From contig MPMP01000037.1 of the NCBI GenBank assembly GCA_002238565.1, positions 1 through 47,100 of the forward strand: 47,100 bases of DNA, written 5' to 3'. The DNA is from Albidovulum sp. bin36 (GTDB lineage: Bacteria > Pseudomonadota > Alphaproteobacteria > Rhodobacterales > Rhodobacteraceae). The notes under the pieces were generated by a model. The model saw nothing but the letters and a program-made list of their open reading frames with translations. It was not told where the DNA came from and ran no database searches. The position numbers were made by a program, and so were the translations under genes. Position 1 is the stretch's first letter; each line of letters opens with the position of its first letter. Shown here one piece after another: positions 1-10,294 of this stretch.

Positions 1-1258
1 GCTCCAGGTAGGCGGGATTCATTTCGACGTCGAAATATCGCTTTCTCCTGACCCAAATGAATCCTTCATTGCGGGTCAATATAGCAACATCTATTGGTCC
101 CCCCACCGTTTCCATTCCCGTAGAATACCGACGTTTCCTAGAGGTTAATTCCACCAACGAATAGGCAACCTCGCCCAGCTCCCTCTTGGACAGGTGGTTA
201 ACAATCGATTTCAATTCCGTATGTGATTTTTCCTTTTGTATTGAAATGCTTTTGGTAAACCGTTTCATCACTGCAGCCTCAATTTGCTGACCTTGTTCCG
301 CACTGAAACTATCCGTCGCTTGCTCCAAGACCTGCGCGATTAGTCTTCTAGCAATCTTCTCAACTTGTACCTCAAACGCCTGATCTATACCAAACATAAA
401 TCTCTCTGGCATATCCTTTTGCGCAAATGGTACGATTGCCGCTGTTTCCCCGTGCCGATCAATATCTACCTTGTTCTCCCCGATTATGCGGACCTCACCG
501 AAGTATATTCCGTCGATTTCAACGGCATGCAAAGATGAAAACCTATCGTTCCGCCCAAACCCCGCGAAAACCAATCCAGTGAATGATTGCGTCCTCGTCC
601 TTGACCGAACCAGCGCAAAGGCCAGCTCATCGAATTTTTTCCACATATCGGCATCAAACTCTTCGCCAGTCAGATCCTGTACCAGAGGCACCAAGCGCCT
701 ATTCACGAGTTCTTTGGTCTTGGCTCCGTAACTCTCAGCAAACTGATCACTCGATATCTCTTCCAAGAAGTCTAACAACCGATCATCGTTTGCCGTCTTT
801 ATTGTTGCATCTATCGCTTCTATCAGTATCTGGAGTAATCCATTTGCAGACTCTTCTTGCGCCTCCCCGAATTTCATCACTGCAGCTTTCGTGAACTTAG
901 TTGCCAATCGTTCCACTTCGCTACCAACTAGCGCTTCGAACTCCGTCATCGTGTCGTCCAGTTTAGACTCCACACATACGCTCAGCAGATAACGCTTGAA
1001 TCGAGGCCATACCTCAATCAGGTATGAAAACTCGTCGGAAATTTCTTCCCGGAAATCTCGTGCCAGAATTTCAACTGGAATGCGAATGAGTTCCGCATTG
1101 TTGTAGACCATCAGGCCGATGGGCCGAAACCGCGACAATTCAAATATTTTCTCTGCCGAGTCATACGTCTTCGACCCAGACGGTCCCGACAATGTAACAA
1201 TACTGTCAGCGGCGAGCGCTACCGCCGTCCGGTTTAGAATTGCGATTTCAGCAGTCAT
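1..1258 (-). CDS. Proteasome-like Ntn-hydrolase family protein (partial, runs off left edge)
   Basis: An open frame of 419 codons runs from ATG (1256-1258, minus) off the left edge without a stop. I translated it by hand. It begins M-T-A-E-I-A-I-L-N-R and continues AVALAADS. If Met is removed, Thr becomes residue 1 and the Asp of AADS is residue 17, exactly as in proteasome beta subunits and HslV (Thr1 nucleophile, Asp17); a Lys in SAEKIFEL at residue 36 could stand in for Lys33. The region up to about residue 70 (RPIGLMVYNNAE) fits an Ntn-hydrolase strand pattern. The remaining 350 residues are a mostly helical extension ending in GGPIDVAILTR and GFIWVRRKRYF. Base composition is clearly more AT-rich than the nuo region, suggesting acquisition. 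The family seems widespread in bacteria as an uncharacterised protein. The peptidase-like role is inference; proteolytic activity is not established. Confidence 0.65.
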   Translation of the reverse strand, partial: MTAEIAILNRTAVALAADSIVTLSGPSGSKTYDSAEKIFELSRFRPIGLMVYNNAELIRIPVEILARDFREEISDEFSYLIEVWPRFKRYLLSVCVESKLDDTMTEFEALVGSEVERLATKFTKAAVMKFGEAQEESANGLLQILIEAIDATIKTANDDRLLDFLEEISSDQFAESYGAKTKELVNRRLVPLVQDLTGEEFDADMWKKFDELAFALVRSRTRTQSFTGLVFAGFGRNDRFSSLHAVEIDGIYFGEVRIIGENKVDIDRHGETAAIVPFAQKDMPERFMFGIDQAFEVQVEKIARRLIAQVLEQATDSFSAEQGQQIEAAVMKRFTKSISIQKEKSHTELKSIVNHLSKRELGEVAYSLVELTSRKRRYSTGMETVGGPIDVAILTRNEGFIWVRRKRYFDVEMNPAYLE

Positions 1259-1485
1259 AATAGGAATTTACCCTTCTTGGACCTTACGTCGACAACCTCC
1301 AACACTCGTCCATACCGAGCCAACGCCGCTGACAAGCAAATGTCATATCTGCTTGATTCGTGAGTTCGCCGGCAGCGGAGACTGCGGCACCGCATCAAGC
1401 CCTTGTCCCTGCTTAATTCCTCCCAGCACACCGACCCCGCCGGACCGGGATCTGTCTTCAAACGGAAAGCGGCCGAGTTCAACAT
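1255..1485 (-). CDS. Possible small ORF coupled to the Ntn-hydrolase gene
   Basis: A 76-residue frame starts at ATG (1485) with a good Shine-Dalgarno sequence (AGGAGGGGC) just upstream. Its TGA overlaps the ATG of the downstream gene in an ATGA arrangement, as in translationally coupled pairs. The product has no recognisable domain, and its middle is rich in Arg and Cys in a way that often marks a non-coding frame. I list it only because of the ribosome-binding site and the overlap. It could instead be leader sequence. Confidence 0.3.
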   Translation of the reverse strand: MLNSAAFRLKTDPGPAGSVCWEELSRDKGLMRCRSLRCRRTHESSRYDICLSAALARYGRVLEVVDVRSKKGKFLL

Positions 1486-1531
1486 AATGCCCCTCCTGTC
1501 CCCGCTTGTCCTCCATCGACGGTTACGCCGA

Positions 1532-1816
1532 TCACGCCCCGCCTGCGTTCATGGCATCCCTCAACGGCCTGCCGGCCTTGAACGTCTGTTCGGTCGAGGC
1601 GGCGATGTTCAGGCTCTCGCCGGTCCTCGGATTCCGCCCCGCGCGGGCGGGGCGGCGCCTGGTGCCGAAGGTTCCGAACCCGACGGCCCGCACATCCTCG
1701 CCTCTGGCCAGGGCCTCTCCGATCGCCTCGAACACGGCATCCACCGCGACCCCGGCTGCCGGCCTTCCAACTCCGGTCCGGTCGGCCACATGGCCCGCAA
1801 TCTCCGACTTGTTCAC
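1532..1816 (-). CDS. hup: HU-family DNA-binding protein
   Basis: This 94-residue protein has the size and plan of HU/IHF: a helical N-terminal half (MNKSEIAGHVADRTGV), then the family signature GFGTFGTRRRPARAGRNPR at about 46-64, and a C-terminal end reading FKAGRPLRDAMN. It would bind and bend DNA as a dimer, acting as a nucleoid architectural protein. The start is GTG at 1816, with GGGAGAGG a few bases upstream. It lies between the Ntn-hydrolase gene and a broken IS630, so it may be an accessory paralogue rather than the main chromosomal HU. Neighbours give no specific role. Confidence 0.9.
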   Translation of the reverse strand: MNKSEIAGHVADRTGVGRPAAGVAVDAVFEAIGEALARGEDVRAVGFGTFGTRRRPARAGRNPRTGESLNIAASTEQTFKAGRPLRDAMNAGGA

Positions 1817-2174
1817 CAGTCCTCTCCCTGCGTTGCGCCGTAGTCAGAACGCCCGGTTCGCCCGACTGGCCAAAGCCGAGGCGGGCGCCCGCGGTTAGCA
1901 CGAAACCCCTGCCGTTTCGATCCCGGCAGCTGCAATGCCGTCCCGTTCCTGCCCGAGCGCCGCCTCCGGCGTTTTGCACGGCATGGACCCGCGGTCTGCA
2001 AACTAGTCATATGTCTCCTGAACTAATACCAATTCAAGTAATTGCTAACTCGCGAACATTACAAGAGCTTTTGTGTGAACATCGACATCTAAACGTGGCG
2101 GCGACATGCGGTGCGCAGTCGGTGCCGCCTTCCCGTATGTTGCGGATTGAGAAATTTACAACATGGAGGAAGCC
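1817..2174. other. Intergenic region between hup and the IS630 remnant
   Basis: About 360 bases without a convincing gene. It must hold the hup promoter (leftward) and the left end of the IS630 remnant (rightward). The stretch near 2015-2080 is AT-rich compared with its surroundings and looks like the outer end of the IS. I could not define its terminal inverted repeat because the right end is gone. Confidence 0.4.
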
Positions 2175-2729
2175 ATGCCGAACACCGACCACACGGCGGA
2201 GGGCCTAAAGGCACTGGCCGGCAGTTGCAAGGACAAGAACCAGTTCCGGAGCCTGTCGGCAATCGCCAGGGTGATGGAGGGCGAGCACACCTGCGCGGAG
2301 ATTGCTCGGCAGGCCTGCGTCGACCGTCAGACGCTGTGCGACTGGGTGAACAGATACAACGCCCGGAGCGCGGACGGCCTGAAGGACATGCAGCGCAGCG
2401 GGCGGCCGCCGCGGCTGGACGCGGCGCAGCGCGCCGAGGTCGGCCGCTGGCTGCAGGAGGGTCCGGCGGCGGGTGTGCCGTCCTGGACCATCGGCCTCGT
2501 ATGTTCAAAGAATCAGAAACGAATCAGGAGGTGGCTGGTCCGGGAGCGGATCGCGGAGGTTTTCAAGGTGGCGCTGTCGATGGAGTCGGTCCGCGCCCTG
2601 ATGCACTCGCTGGGCTTCCGGAAGCTGTCACCGCGACCGGTCCATCCCAAGGCCGATCCGCAGAAGCAGGAGGAATTTCGCAAGGACTTCAAGACCCTGG
2701 CGGCATCGGCCCTGCCGGAGGGAGTCTGA
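2175..2729 (+). pseudogene. IS630-family transposase, N-terminal fragment
   Basis: The product is 184 residues from ATG 2175 (GGAGGA just upstream; an in-frame ATG at 2163 is also possible). It has the IS630-type paired helix-turn-helix/winged-helix half: CAEIARQACVDRQTLCDWVN, then a Gly-Arg-Pro-Pro linker, then a second DNA-binding unit with SMESVRALMHSLGF and HPKADPQKQEEFRKDF. In intact family members this is followed by LPEGV and then the DDE catalytic domain starting with a WFQDE-like motif. Here the frame stops immediately after LPEGV and unrelated DNA follows, so the catalytic domain is missing and the gene cannot encode an active transposase. The break lies some 17 bases before the 5' end of the group II intron. 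Confidence 0.8.
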
Positions 2730-2745
2730 AAGCGTTCGGTCGAGC

Positions 2746-3494
<749 letters not shown>

Positions 3495-3522
3495 GGCTGG
3501 CGCGCCTCCTCTCGACTCTACA

Positions 3523-5000
3523 TTAGGCCGCCTGCGACATTCCGACTTTCCAGTCCATGAAGTCCACCCAGCGCTTGTTCGCGAGCGCGCAATTGATTGC
3601 CAGCGTGGCGATCGCCCCCTTGAGCGTTCAGCGGCTTCCGGGGCGCTTGAGGCGCAGCCCGACGATGTGCCGGCACGAGCTTTCAACCACTCCGGAGCCG
3701 ATCTGCATGCCGCGCTTCCGGCAGTTGTCGTAGCGCATGCGCTCCCGGTTCCCTTTGAAATAGTCGATGCACTTCGCCTCGTTCGCGATGCGGCTCGAGT
3801 TCGCCGATGATCGAGGCGACGCCTCCGGCCTTCAGCCTGGACTTGAGTTCCTGCAATCGCGTCTCTCGCGTCGCCTTGTCCGGGCAAAGCTCCTTCAGGG
3901 CCTTGCTCACGTATTCGGTCGCGTGCCGGAAGTCGAGAATTCAGGTTACCTTTTGGCGGGCGAAGAGCTCCTCGCACACGTTGAGGATCCACGGGGCTCC
4001 GTCCGAAATCACCACCAGCTCCTCGGCCTCGCGCAGCCCGGTCCTTGCGGCTTCTCGCTCCAGCCGCGCGGCGGAGTCCGAGTTGCGGCTCACGCCGCCT
4101 ACGGCGGCGGCGCTGTCGATGCAGCCGCTCCAGGTCTCGCTGCCGGGTCCTTTTCCGGCTCGCCGGTCTCCGGGTGCCTCCTCTCCGCCGAATGGACGAC
4201 GAAAACCTTCGCCTCGCGGATCTAGGCATCGCCGCACTCGCCCTTGCCGCGAACGCCCTCCGCCTCCGTCTTGCGCACCGGAACCCCCGTGCCGTCGATC
4301 GACAGGTAGGTCCTCGCCGCCGGCGGTTCGCGAGCTTGCGGCTCGCGGCCTCGTAGCTGCAGTCGACCACCGCGTCCGCGATGATGCTCGCCGCCCCCGG
4401 CGCGTGGCTCTCCCCCTCGATCCCGAGCGCGCGGTCCAAGGGGAAGTGGCCGCCTCCGCAGTCGGGGCAGAGATAGTAGGTTCGCTCGACCTTGACCGGG
4501 CCGATCCGGGTCGCGAACCGCTTGGATTTCCGCTGGTGGCGCCGCATCGCCGCGCCGCTGCCGAGCAGCCCGTCGCGGAACGCCGTCTCGACGATGTCGA
4601 GGTCGGGCGATGGCCCGAGCAGCTCCGCCGCAAGCTTCGGAAACAGCTCCTCGAAATTCCTCCTCCCCGATGCGAGCAGCGCCTCGAGCGCGCCCGGCCG
4701 GCTCTCGCCGCCGGCGGAGTCCGCGTCGCGACAGCGCACTTGGCCGCCTTCGCGCCAGTACCGCACATAGCCGCCGTCGTCCCGCCTCAGCAGAACAACC
4801 GGCGAGTGCGCCGCCGCCTCCTCTTCGGAAAGGTCCGCCAGAAACTCTACGGCTTTGGGAAGGCGGCAGCCCGCCTTTTTCTTTTTCTTGCCATGCTGAA
4901 TTCTCCCGCTCGATGCCGAGCGCGGCGCCGACCGTGTTCTCCGGTCGATTCCGTCCGCGCCAGCGCCGGATTTCATAGTCGAAAGTCTCGCCAGGAGCAA
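3523..5000 (-). pseudogene. ISKra4-family transposase, frameshifted
   Basis: Pieces of one transposase lie in different frames on the minus strand. The first runs from about 5000 to 4310 and contains GPVKVERTYYLCPDCGGG and HFPLDRALGIEGESHAPG, the zinc-finger-like and following blocks of ISKra4 transposases. The next frame supplies LSIDGTGVPVRKTEAEGV (near 4290). A further frame supplies EELVVISDGAPWILNVCEEL (near 4000). After a stop near 3948 comes the C-terminal part: YVSKALKELCPDKATRETRL, then RGMQIGSGVVESSCRHIVG, ending in WVDFMDWKVGMSQAA and TAA at 3523. At least three frame breaks and an internal stop make it non-functional. The true start is unclear; the upstream limit may extend to about 5130. 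Confidence 0.8.
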
Positions 5001-5139
5001 TTCTCAAGAGCGGCGGTCTTCGATAACAGTCCTTCCCCCATCGCCGCTTCAAACAAAACGGTTTACACCCGTCGACTCGCGGCCGCTTGACTTTTTCCAA
5101 CAGGGGGCGGCATCCGCTTTTCGAGATTCTCAAGCAGAT

Positions 5140-5973
5140 CTACGCATTGCGATTTCCGCTCTTTCGACCGTCGTCCGCATCCTCGCGCTCGCCATCCCTC
5201 GTCAGGTAGTACGCGCCTAGTATCGGCAGAAGCGTGACTAGAACGACGACCATGGCGACTACGTTCGTAACCGGGCGCTGCCTGGGCCGGACGAGTTCTT
5301 CGAGCATCCAGATTGGAAGCGTCTGCTGCTGTCCCGCCGTGAATGTGGTTACGATAACTTCGTCGAACGAAAGCGCAAATGCGAGCATTCCCCCGGCTAG
5401 AAGCGCGGTGCCCAGGTTTGGCAGAAGCACGTGCCGGAATGTCTGGAATCCGCTAGCCCCAAGGTCGGCGGACGCTTCGAAAAGCGACGATGAAATGCGA
5501 CGAAATCGCGCGATTGCGTTGTTGTAGACGACAACGATGCAGAAGGTCGCGTGCCCGAGAATGATCGTCAGTGTCGAAAACGGAATCTCGGCGATATTGA
5601 AAGCGGATCTCAAAGAGATTCCAGTAATTATCCCCGGCAGAGCGATCGGCAGTATAACCAGAAGCGAGATCGTCTCCCGCCCGAAGAATCGAGCCCTCGA
5701 CATTGCGCCGGCGCAGAGTGTTCCCAGAATGATCGCTATCGCCGTAGATGCGGCGGCTACCTTGAGCGAAAGTCCGAGCGCCTGCCAGACATCCGGGCGA
5801 TTCCAGGTCGCGGCGAACCATTTGACCGTATAGCCCGGCGGCGGGAACTCGTAGCTCTTGTCTTCGGTCGTGAATGCGTACAAAAAAATCAGGAGCACCG
5901 GCAAGTGCAGGAACATCAGCCCTGCGACGGCCGACGCCTTGAGAAGAAGCGACGGCTTGCTGTCAAAGCGCAT
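5140..5973 (-). CDS. Polyamine-type ABC transporter permease (PotC-like)
   Basis: A 277-residue inner-membrane permease with about six hydrophobic segments: an N-terminal one ([18 protein letters not shown]), a run of central ones, and a last one at [20 protein letters not shown]. The EAA loop that docks on the ATPase is clear: [20 protein letters not shown]. Size and order match PotC/YdcV permeases, which form a heterodimeric channel with the PotB-like subunit. It is the last gene of a minus-strand operon and overlaps the upstream permease gene by 11 bases. Substrate is inferred from the family (putrescine, spermidine or a similar cation), not proven. Confidence 0.9.
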   Translation of the reverse strand: MRFDSKPSLLLKASAVAGLMFLHLPVLLIFLYAFTTEDKSYEFPPPGYTVKWFAATWNRPDVWQALGLSLKVAAASTAIAIILGTLCAGAMSRARFFGRETISLLVILPIALPGIITGISLRSAFNIAEIPFSTLTIILGHATFCIVVVYNNAIARFRRISSSLFEASADLGASGFQTFRHVLLPNLGTALLAGGMLAFALSFDEVIVTTFTAGQQQTLPIWMLEELVRPRQRPVTNVVAMVVVLVTLLPILGAYYLTRDGEREDADDGRKSGNRNA

Positions 5974-6907
5974 CGAACGCGCCTCGTCGCTTGGCGAGCC
6001 ATAGATAGACCGCCATGATCAAAATCGGCACTACGGCGAACGCCGCCGCCAGCGGAATGTTGCCCGCGGTGCCCTGATGCGCATACACGGCCTGGCCAAT
6101 GAATCGCCTTGACGACCCGATGATCTGCGGGACGATGTAATCGCCGAGAGTAAGCGAAAAGGTGAAAATCGACCCCGCCACTATTCCGGGCAGCGCGAGC
6201 GGCAGTACGACGTGCCGGAGGGCCTGCCCGCGCGACGCGCCGAGGTCGGCGGTCGCCTCGAGGACATTGCGGGGAACGCGTTCCAGAGCGGCCTGCACGG
6301 GCAGGATCATGAATGGCAGCCAGACGTAGAGAAGAACGATGAACGTTCCGATATAGCTGACGGACAGCGAATTGCCTCCGATCACCGGCGTTGAAAGGAT
6401 CAACTCCAGAAGAAACTTCAAGCCCAGCGCCTCGACGACCCAGTTGATGATTCCTTCCTTTGCGAGGATGAGCTTCCATGCGTAGATCTTGACCAGATAG
6501 CTGGACCAAAGCGGGAGCATCGCGCCGAGGTAGAACAGCGCCTTCAATCGTCCTCTGGCGTATTTGGCGGCGAACAGCGCGATCGGAAACGCAATTATCG
6601 ACGCTGCGACGGTAACTGCGCACGCCATAAGAAAAGTGCGCAATATGATGTCGAAATTGGATGGCGTTAATAGCTCGCGATAGGTTTTCAGGGTGAATTC
6701 GTACTGCACGAGCCCCGAAAATTCGTCGATCGAGAAAAAGCTCTGCAGAAGCAGCGCCGAGAGCGAGCCGATGTAAACGACGCCCAGCCAGGACAGTGGC
6801 AGCAGCAGAAGCAGCGCGACGAATATCCTGGGATGCCGCCAGAACGCGTCAGAGAGCCGGGCAAGGGCGGATGCTTGCGCCGCTGGTAGGCCCGGAGCCG
6901 CCTTCAT
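5963..6907 (-). CDS. Polyamine-type ABC transporter permease (PotB-like)
   Basis: A 314-residue inner-membrane permease. It has an N-terminal transmembrane segment ([20 protein letters not shown]), a periplasmic region, then five more segments, with the EAA loop [20 protein letters not shown] before the last two. It resembles PotB/YdcU and should pair with the PotC-like protein to form the import channel. The first ATG shares four bases with the stop of the upstream ATPase gene (ATGA type), indicating translational coupling, and the 3' end overlaps the next permease. Confidence 0.9.
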   Translation of the reverse strand: MKAAPGLPAAQASALARLSDAFWRHPRIFVALLLLLPLSWLGVVYIGSLSALLLQSFFSIDEFSGLVQYEFTLKTYRELLTPSNFDIILRTFLMACAVTVAASIIAFPIALFAAKYARGRLKALFYLGAMLPLWSSYLVKIYAWKLILAKEGIINWVVEALGLKFLLELILSTPVIGGNSLSVSYIGTFIVLLYVWLPFMILPVQAALERVPRNVLEATADLGASRGQALRHVVLPLALPGIVAGSIFTFSLTLGDYIVPQIIGSSRRFIGQAVYAHQGTAGNIPLAAAFAVVPILIMAVYLWLAKRRGAFDAL

Positions 6908-7896
6908 TCGCTCTCCATGGCGTGCAGGGCTTCGGGCGACCAGGAGAGGCCGACCGGCGAGTCCGGCGATGGAAGGGGCGAATTCGCTTCAACAAGAGCC
7001 GTAATTTCCGCGCCGCCGACATCCACGGTTACCCTGCGCGTCGCGCCGAGATATTTGACCGCGCGGATCTTGCCGGACAGATTCGCATGGCCTCCGCGCG
7101 AGATTCTTACGAATTCCGGACGAAGGCTCGACCAGGCCGCCGCGCCGCCGGACCGCGCGCTTAACTCCGGCGAAAGCACATTCGACGCTCCGACGAAATC
7201 AGCCACGAACTTGGACTTCGGTCGACTGTAAATCTCCTCGGGCGTGCCGACTTGAACTATCTTGCCGCGATTGACGACCGCCAGCCTGTCGGACATCGAC
7301 AGCGCCTCGCCCTGGTCGTGCGTTACGAAAATAAAAGTTATGCCCAGCGACTTCTGAAGCGCTTTGAGCTCATCCTGCATCTGCTCTCTAAGGCGCAGGT
7401 CGAGCGCGCCGAGCGGCTCGTCGAGCAGCAGCACGCGAGGCTTGTTGACAAGAGCTCGCGCCAGAGCGACGCGCTGCCTCTGACCTCCCGAAAGCTGGCG
7501 CGGCGAGCGCAGGTCGAATCCCGTTAGAGCCACCATGTCCAGAGCCCTGGAAGCCTCCGCATACCTGTTTCTTTTCGAAACGCCCCGAACCATCGGGCCG
7601 AAAGCGATATTGTCCCTGACGCTAAGGTGCGGAAAGAGCGCATAGTCTTGAAAGACCGTGTTGACCGGCCTGGCGTTCGGCGGAATTCGCTCGGAATTCG
7701 CTCCGAAAATTCTCACGTGGCCTTCCGTCGGCTGCTCGAAGCCGGAAATAAGTCGCAGGCAGGTCGTCTTGCCGGAGCCGGACGGCCCTAGCATGGCGAA
7801 GAAAACGCCCTCGTCTATGGATAGGTCTATGCCGTCGACGGCGGCGATTTCGCCGAATCGCCGGGTTACGTTGTCAAATTCGACAGCAGCCGCCAT
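6904..7896 (-). CDS. ABC transporter ATP-binding protein (PotA-like)
   Basis: The 330-residue protein has all ABC ATPase motifs: Walker A GPSGSGKTT (37-45), Q-loop in NTVFQDYALFP (79-89), signature LSGGQRQRVALARAL (135-149), Walker B VLLLDEP (155-161), D-loop, and switch His in VTHDQGEA (191-198). The C-terminal third looks like the TOBE domain of importer ATPases. It would energise the PotB/PotC-like channel from the cytoplasmic side. An in-frame extension upstream to 8094 exists but lies inside the binding-protein gene in another frame; ATG 7896 starts directly at the conserved fold (AVEFDNVTRRFG), so I chose it. Confidence 0.93.
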   Translation of the reverse strand: MAAAVEFDNVTRRFGEIAAVDGIDLSIDEGVFFAMLGPSGSGKTTCLRLISGFEQPTEGHVRIFGANSERIPPNARPVNTVFQDYALFPHLSVRDNIAFGPMVRGVSKRNRYAEASRALDMVALTGFDLRSPRQLSGGQRQRVALARALVNKPRVLLLDEPLGALDLRLREQMQDELKALQKSLGITFIFVTHDQGEALSMSDRLAVVNRGKIVQVGTPEEIYSRPKSKFVADFVGASNVLSPELSARSGGAAAWSSLRPEFVRISRGGHANLSGKIRAVKYLGATRRVTVDVGGAEITALVEANSPLPSPDSPVGLSWSPEALHAMESE

Positions 7897-7909
7897 GTCC
7901 CGCGCCGGT

Positions 7910-7950
7910 CCGAATCGCGCGCCCCGGCGACGAGCCGGGGCGCGATTCGG
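7910..7950 (-). promoter_or_regulatory. Strong hairpin between binding-protein and ATPase genes
   Basis: A near-perfect inverted repeat: CCGAATCGCG plus CCCCGGC pairs with GCCGGGGCGCGATTCGG across a five-base loop, with a two-base bulge. It fills most of the 70-base gap between the stop of the solute-binding-protein gene (7967) and the ATPase start (7896). No T-run follows on the minus strand, so it is probably an mRNA-stabilising or attenuating stem of the kind that keeps binding-protein expression above that of downstream subunits. Confidence 0.6.
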
Positions 7951-7966
7951 ATAGTTGGCTCGCCGC

Positions 7967-9124
7967 CTAGCGGCCGCCGATAACCCCGATATAGTCGGAC
8001 ACCCACCTGTAGTAAGGCACGCACTCCCCTTGGCTCTCGCACCGGGAAATCGGGGTCGACCAGAAATTGATCTTGTCGAAATCGTTGAATCCATTCGCGT
8101 CGCAGCCCTCGGCGGTCTGCATCCCGCGACCGTCCGTGCACGCGGCGGGAACGCTCGGAACCGCGCCGAACCACAGCGAAAGATCGCTTTGGAGATTCGA
8201 GGATAGCGAATGCTCCATCCACATGTAGGAGCAATTCGGATGCGGAGCTTCGGAGTGCATCATTACGGTGTCGGCCCATCCGGTCGCGCCTTCAACGGGA
8301 ATGGTCGACGATATGGGCTGCCCCTCGGCCTTGAGCAAATTCACCTGGAAGGGCCAGGACCCGGACGCCACGACGCCTTCGTTTTTGAAATCGTCCATTT
8401 GAATGAACGCGTTGTGCCAGTAGCGCCCCACGAGCTTTCTTTGCTGGCGCAGGAGATCTAGCGCGGCCTCGTATTGCTCCTGATTCAACTCGTACGGGCT
8501 CAGAATGCCGAGTTCAGGACGGTGGTACATAAGATATTGCGCCGCGTCGGCTACGTGAATCGGACCGTCGTAGGCTTGAATCCGCCCCTCGTTCGACTGC
8601 CCGTCGGGAAGCGTCATTTCCTCGAATACGACCGCCCAGCTTTCCGGAGGCTCCGGAAAAACGTCCGTGTTGTACATCAGGACGTTCGGACCCCACATGT
8701 ACGGCGTTCCGTAGTGGCGCCCATCCACGGTATGCCAGTTCGCATTCTTCAAGCGCTCATCGACCGTGCTCCAGCTTGGAATCAGGTCGACATTGACTTC
8801 CTGCACGCGCTTGCCCGCGATCAGGCGGAGCGAAGCGTCGCCCGAGGCCGTTACGACGTCGAATCCGCCTTCGTTCATCAGCGCGACCATCTCGTCGGAA
8901 GTGTTCGCAGTTTTCACGCGAACCATGCAGCCTGTATCTTCTTCGAACTTTGTAACCCAATCGAACTCCGCCACGGTTTCGCCGCGTTCAATGTATCCCG
9001 GCCAGGCCACGATATCGATTTGGCCCTCGCCGGGCCCGATTTCGGTCATCATTTCGGCGGCGGCGGCGGGCATGGCCATGAGCAATGCCGAGGCGAAGCC
9101 TCCAAGTGTTGGTAGAAGTTTCAT
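7967..9124 (-). CDS. Periplasmic polyamine-type solute-binding protein (PotD/PotF-like)
   Basis: 385 residues with a clear signal peptide: Lys near the N terminus, a hydrophobic core (GGFASALLMAMP) and an AAAA cleavage region at about 20-23. The mature part begins with a typical binding-protein strand (IDIVAWPGYIERG) and has two-lobed class II features such as FDVVTASGDASLRLI and GTPYMWGPNVLMYNTDVF. Four Cys occur in the C-terminal third, possibly forming disulfides. It is the first gene of the importer operon and would deliver substrate to the PotB/PotC-like channel. The family is usually polyamine-specific, but the ligand cannot be read from the sequence. Confidence 0.9.
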   Translation of the reverse strand: MKLLPTLGGFASALLMAMPAAAAEMMTEIGPGEGQIDIVAWPGYIERGETVAEFDWVTKFEEDTGCMVRVKTANTSDEMVALMNEGGFDVVTASGDASLRLIAGKRVQEVNVDLIPSWSTVDERLKNANWHTVDGRHYGTPYMWGPNVLMYNTDVFPEPPESWAVVFEEMTLPDGQSNEGRIQAYDGPIHVADAAQYLMYHRPELGILSPYELNQEQYEAALDLLRQQRKLVGRYWHNAFIQMDDFKNEGVVASGSWPFQVNLLKAEGQPISSTIPVEGATGWADTVMMHSEAPHPNCSYMWMEHSLSSNLQSDLSLWFGAVPSVPAACTDGRGMQTAEGCDANGFNDFDKINFWSTPISRCESQGECVPYYRWVSDYIGVIGGR

Positions 9125-9969
9125 TTCGTTCCGTTCCCATTTCGGCCTGATTCGGCCATTCGATCGCAGGCTGCATCGCGGATTCTAGTCAGCCGAGCGG
9201 CCGTGCCGACGGCCAATTCCAACAAGGTCCGATGCGCGACGCGTCGCGGATTGTTCGCTCTTGCAGCCGCAGGCGGAATTTTTGTCATGATTCCATTTTG
9301 ATTTCAACCTTGGCGGCCGAGGCGGGTTCACGCGTCGTTTCGCGAGCGGACCGCGGAAAACTTCCGTCCTGAGCGTTTCCACGCGAGCAATCGGGGACAT
9401 TGCCGGACGATTCGGAATTCAAATGAATCGAGCGCCGGCGACGACCTGCGGCACTGAAAGGCGGAGGGTAACGCTTCGCGACGAGATCCGGTTCTACTTT
9501 GCCGCCCCGAAAAACGGGGAATAGATGCTTTCCTTCAAATGCCTGGACATGGACCACGGGCGCATCGCGACAGGCGAGGCAACGATTTGCCGCGACATTC
9601 GAATTCCAAAGGGCCTGCATCACGGTCCGGGACTGGAGGTCGTCGGCAAGGTCAAGGCGAGATGCGAGATCGAAGGAATATCTGGCGTTGACGGGATGCC
9701 TGCAGCTGAAAATCGCGCGAGCATCCATGCAAGAACGCAAAGCGCGGGACGCCATCGTCGTGGCCGGATGAAGTCCGGATGGGCGAACCGCTTCCGACTC
9801 GACTGGGCCGGCCCGCCGTAGAGGGCGGTCAAGCGGCTGCGAAAGTGTCTCTGTCGAAAGACCAACGCGTAGAGCAAGAAATTCGCGCGCATTTCAAATG
9901 AAAGGCTGTGGAACGACCGCGGACCGGCGCGCCTCGCGCTGACGACCGGCGGCCGTCCTCGGGTCAGAG
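9125..9969. other. Gene-poor region upstream of the ABC importer operon
   Basis: About 850 bases with no gene I can support. It should contain the importer promoter near its left end. A 156-codon minus-strand frame (9285-9755) and overlapping plus-strand frames (9499-9821) exist, but none shows a domain or a good start. The GC-rich, fragmented look and the intron remnant to the right suggest decayed mobile DNA. Confidence 0.4.
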
Positions 9970-10095
9970 CATGATCTCGAACGAAAGCCGGACGCTTGAA
10001 ATCCGCAAGTCAGGTTCGGCAAGCGGCGGCGAGGATGCGTGAACCGGGGCGCAGCCTTGCGGCGAAAACGGCCGGCAAACTGCTACTCCCTACGC
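9970..10095 (+). mobile_element. Decayed group II intron 3' end (domain V-VI remnant)
   Basis: This segment aligns with the 3' part of the intron at 2746-3494. Shared blocks are CGAAAGCCGGACGC (9982-9995; the other copy reads TGAAAGCCGGATGC), GAAATCCGCA, GGTT and then AAGCGGCGGCGAGGA, and GGCAAACTGCTACTCCC near the end (the other copy has GGCAAACTGCCACTTCC). The domain V equivalent (9984-10017) has a G-A mismatch in the lower stem and a disrupted upper stem, so it is not expected to be catalytic. No matching 5' domain I was found upstream; only the tail survives. Confidence 0.65.
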
Positions 10096-10294
10096 GTCCG
10101 CAAGAAAGCGGTTCCCGCTGGCTCCGCGGATGCCGCCGAGGCTTGGTGCCGGATCTCCAGCCGCCTCGGTTCGACGGCGGCGCTCGGATAAGACCCTTTC
10201 GCCGCCATCCGGATCGCGCTCGCCGATAGGCCGCCGAAATGACAAGGCAGCCCCTGCGTCCCGTACGACCCCGACAATGGCGAGCAGCCAACTC

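Noticed and set aside
3807..5090. A 427-codon plus-strand open frame
   Set aside because: Antisense to the ISKra4 pseudogene; composition is Arg/Pro/Ser-rich and typical of a shadow frame.
9285..9755. A 156-codon minus-strand frame in the gap right of the ABC importer
   Set aside because: No domain, no good ribosome-binding site, and overlapping open frames on the other strand; not enough to call a gene.
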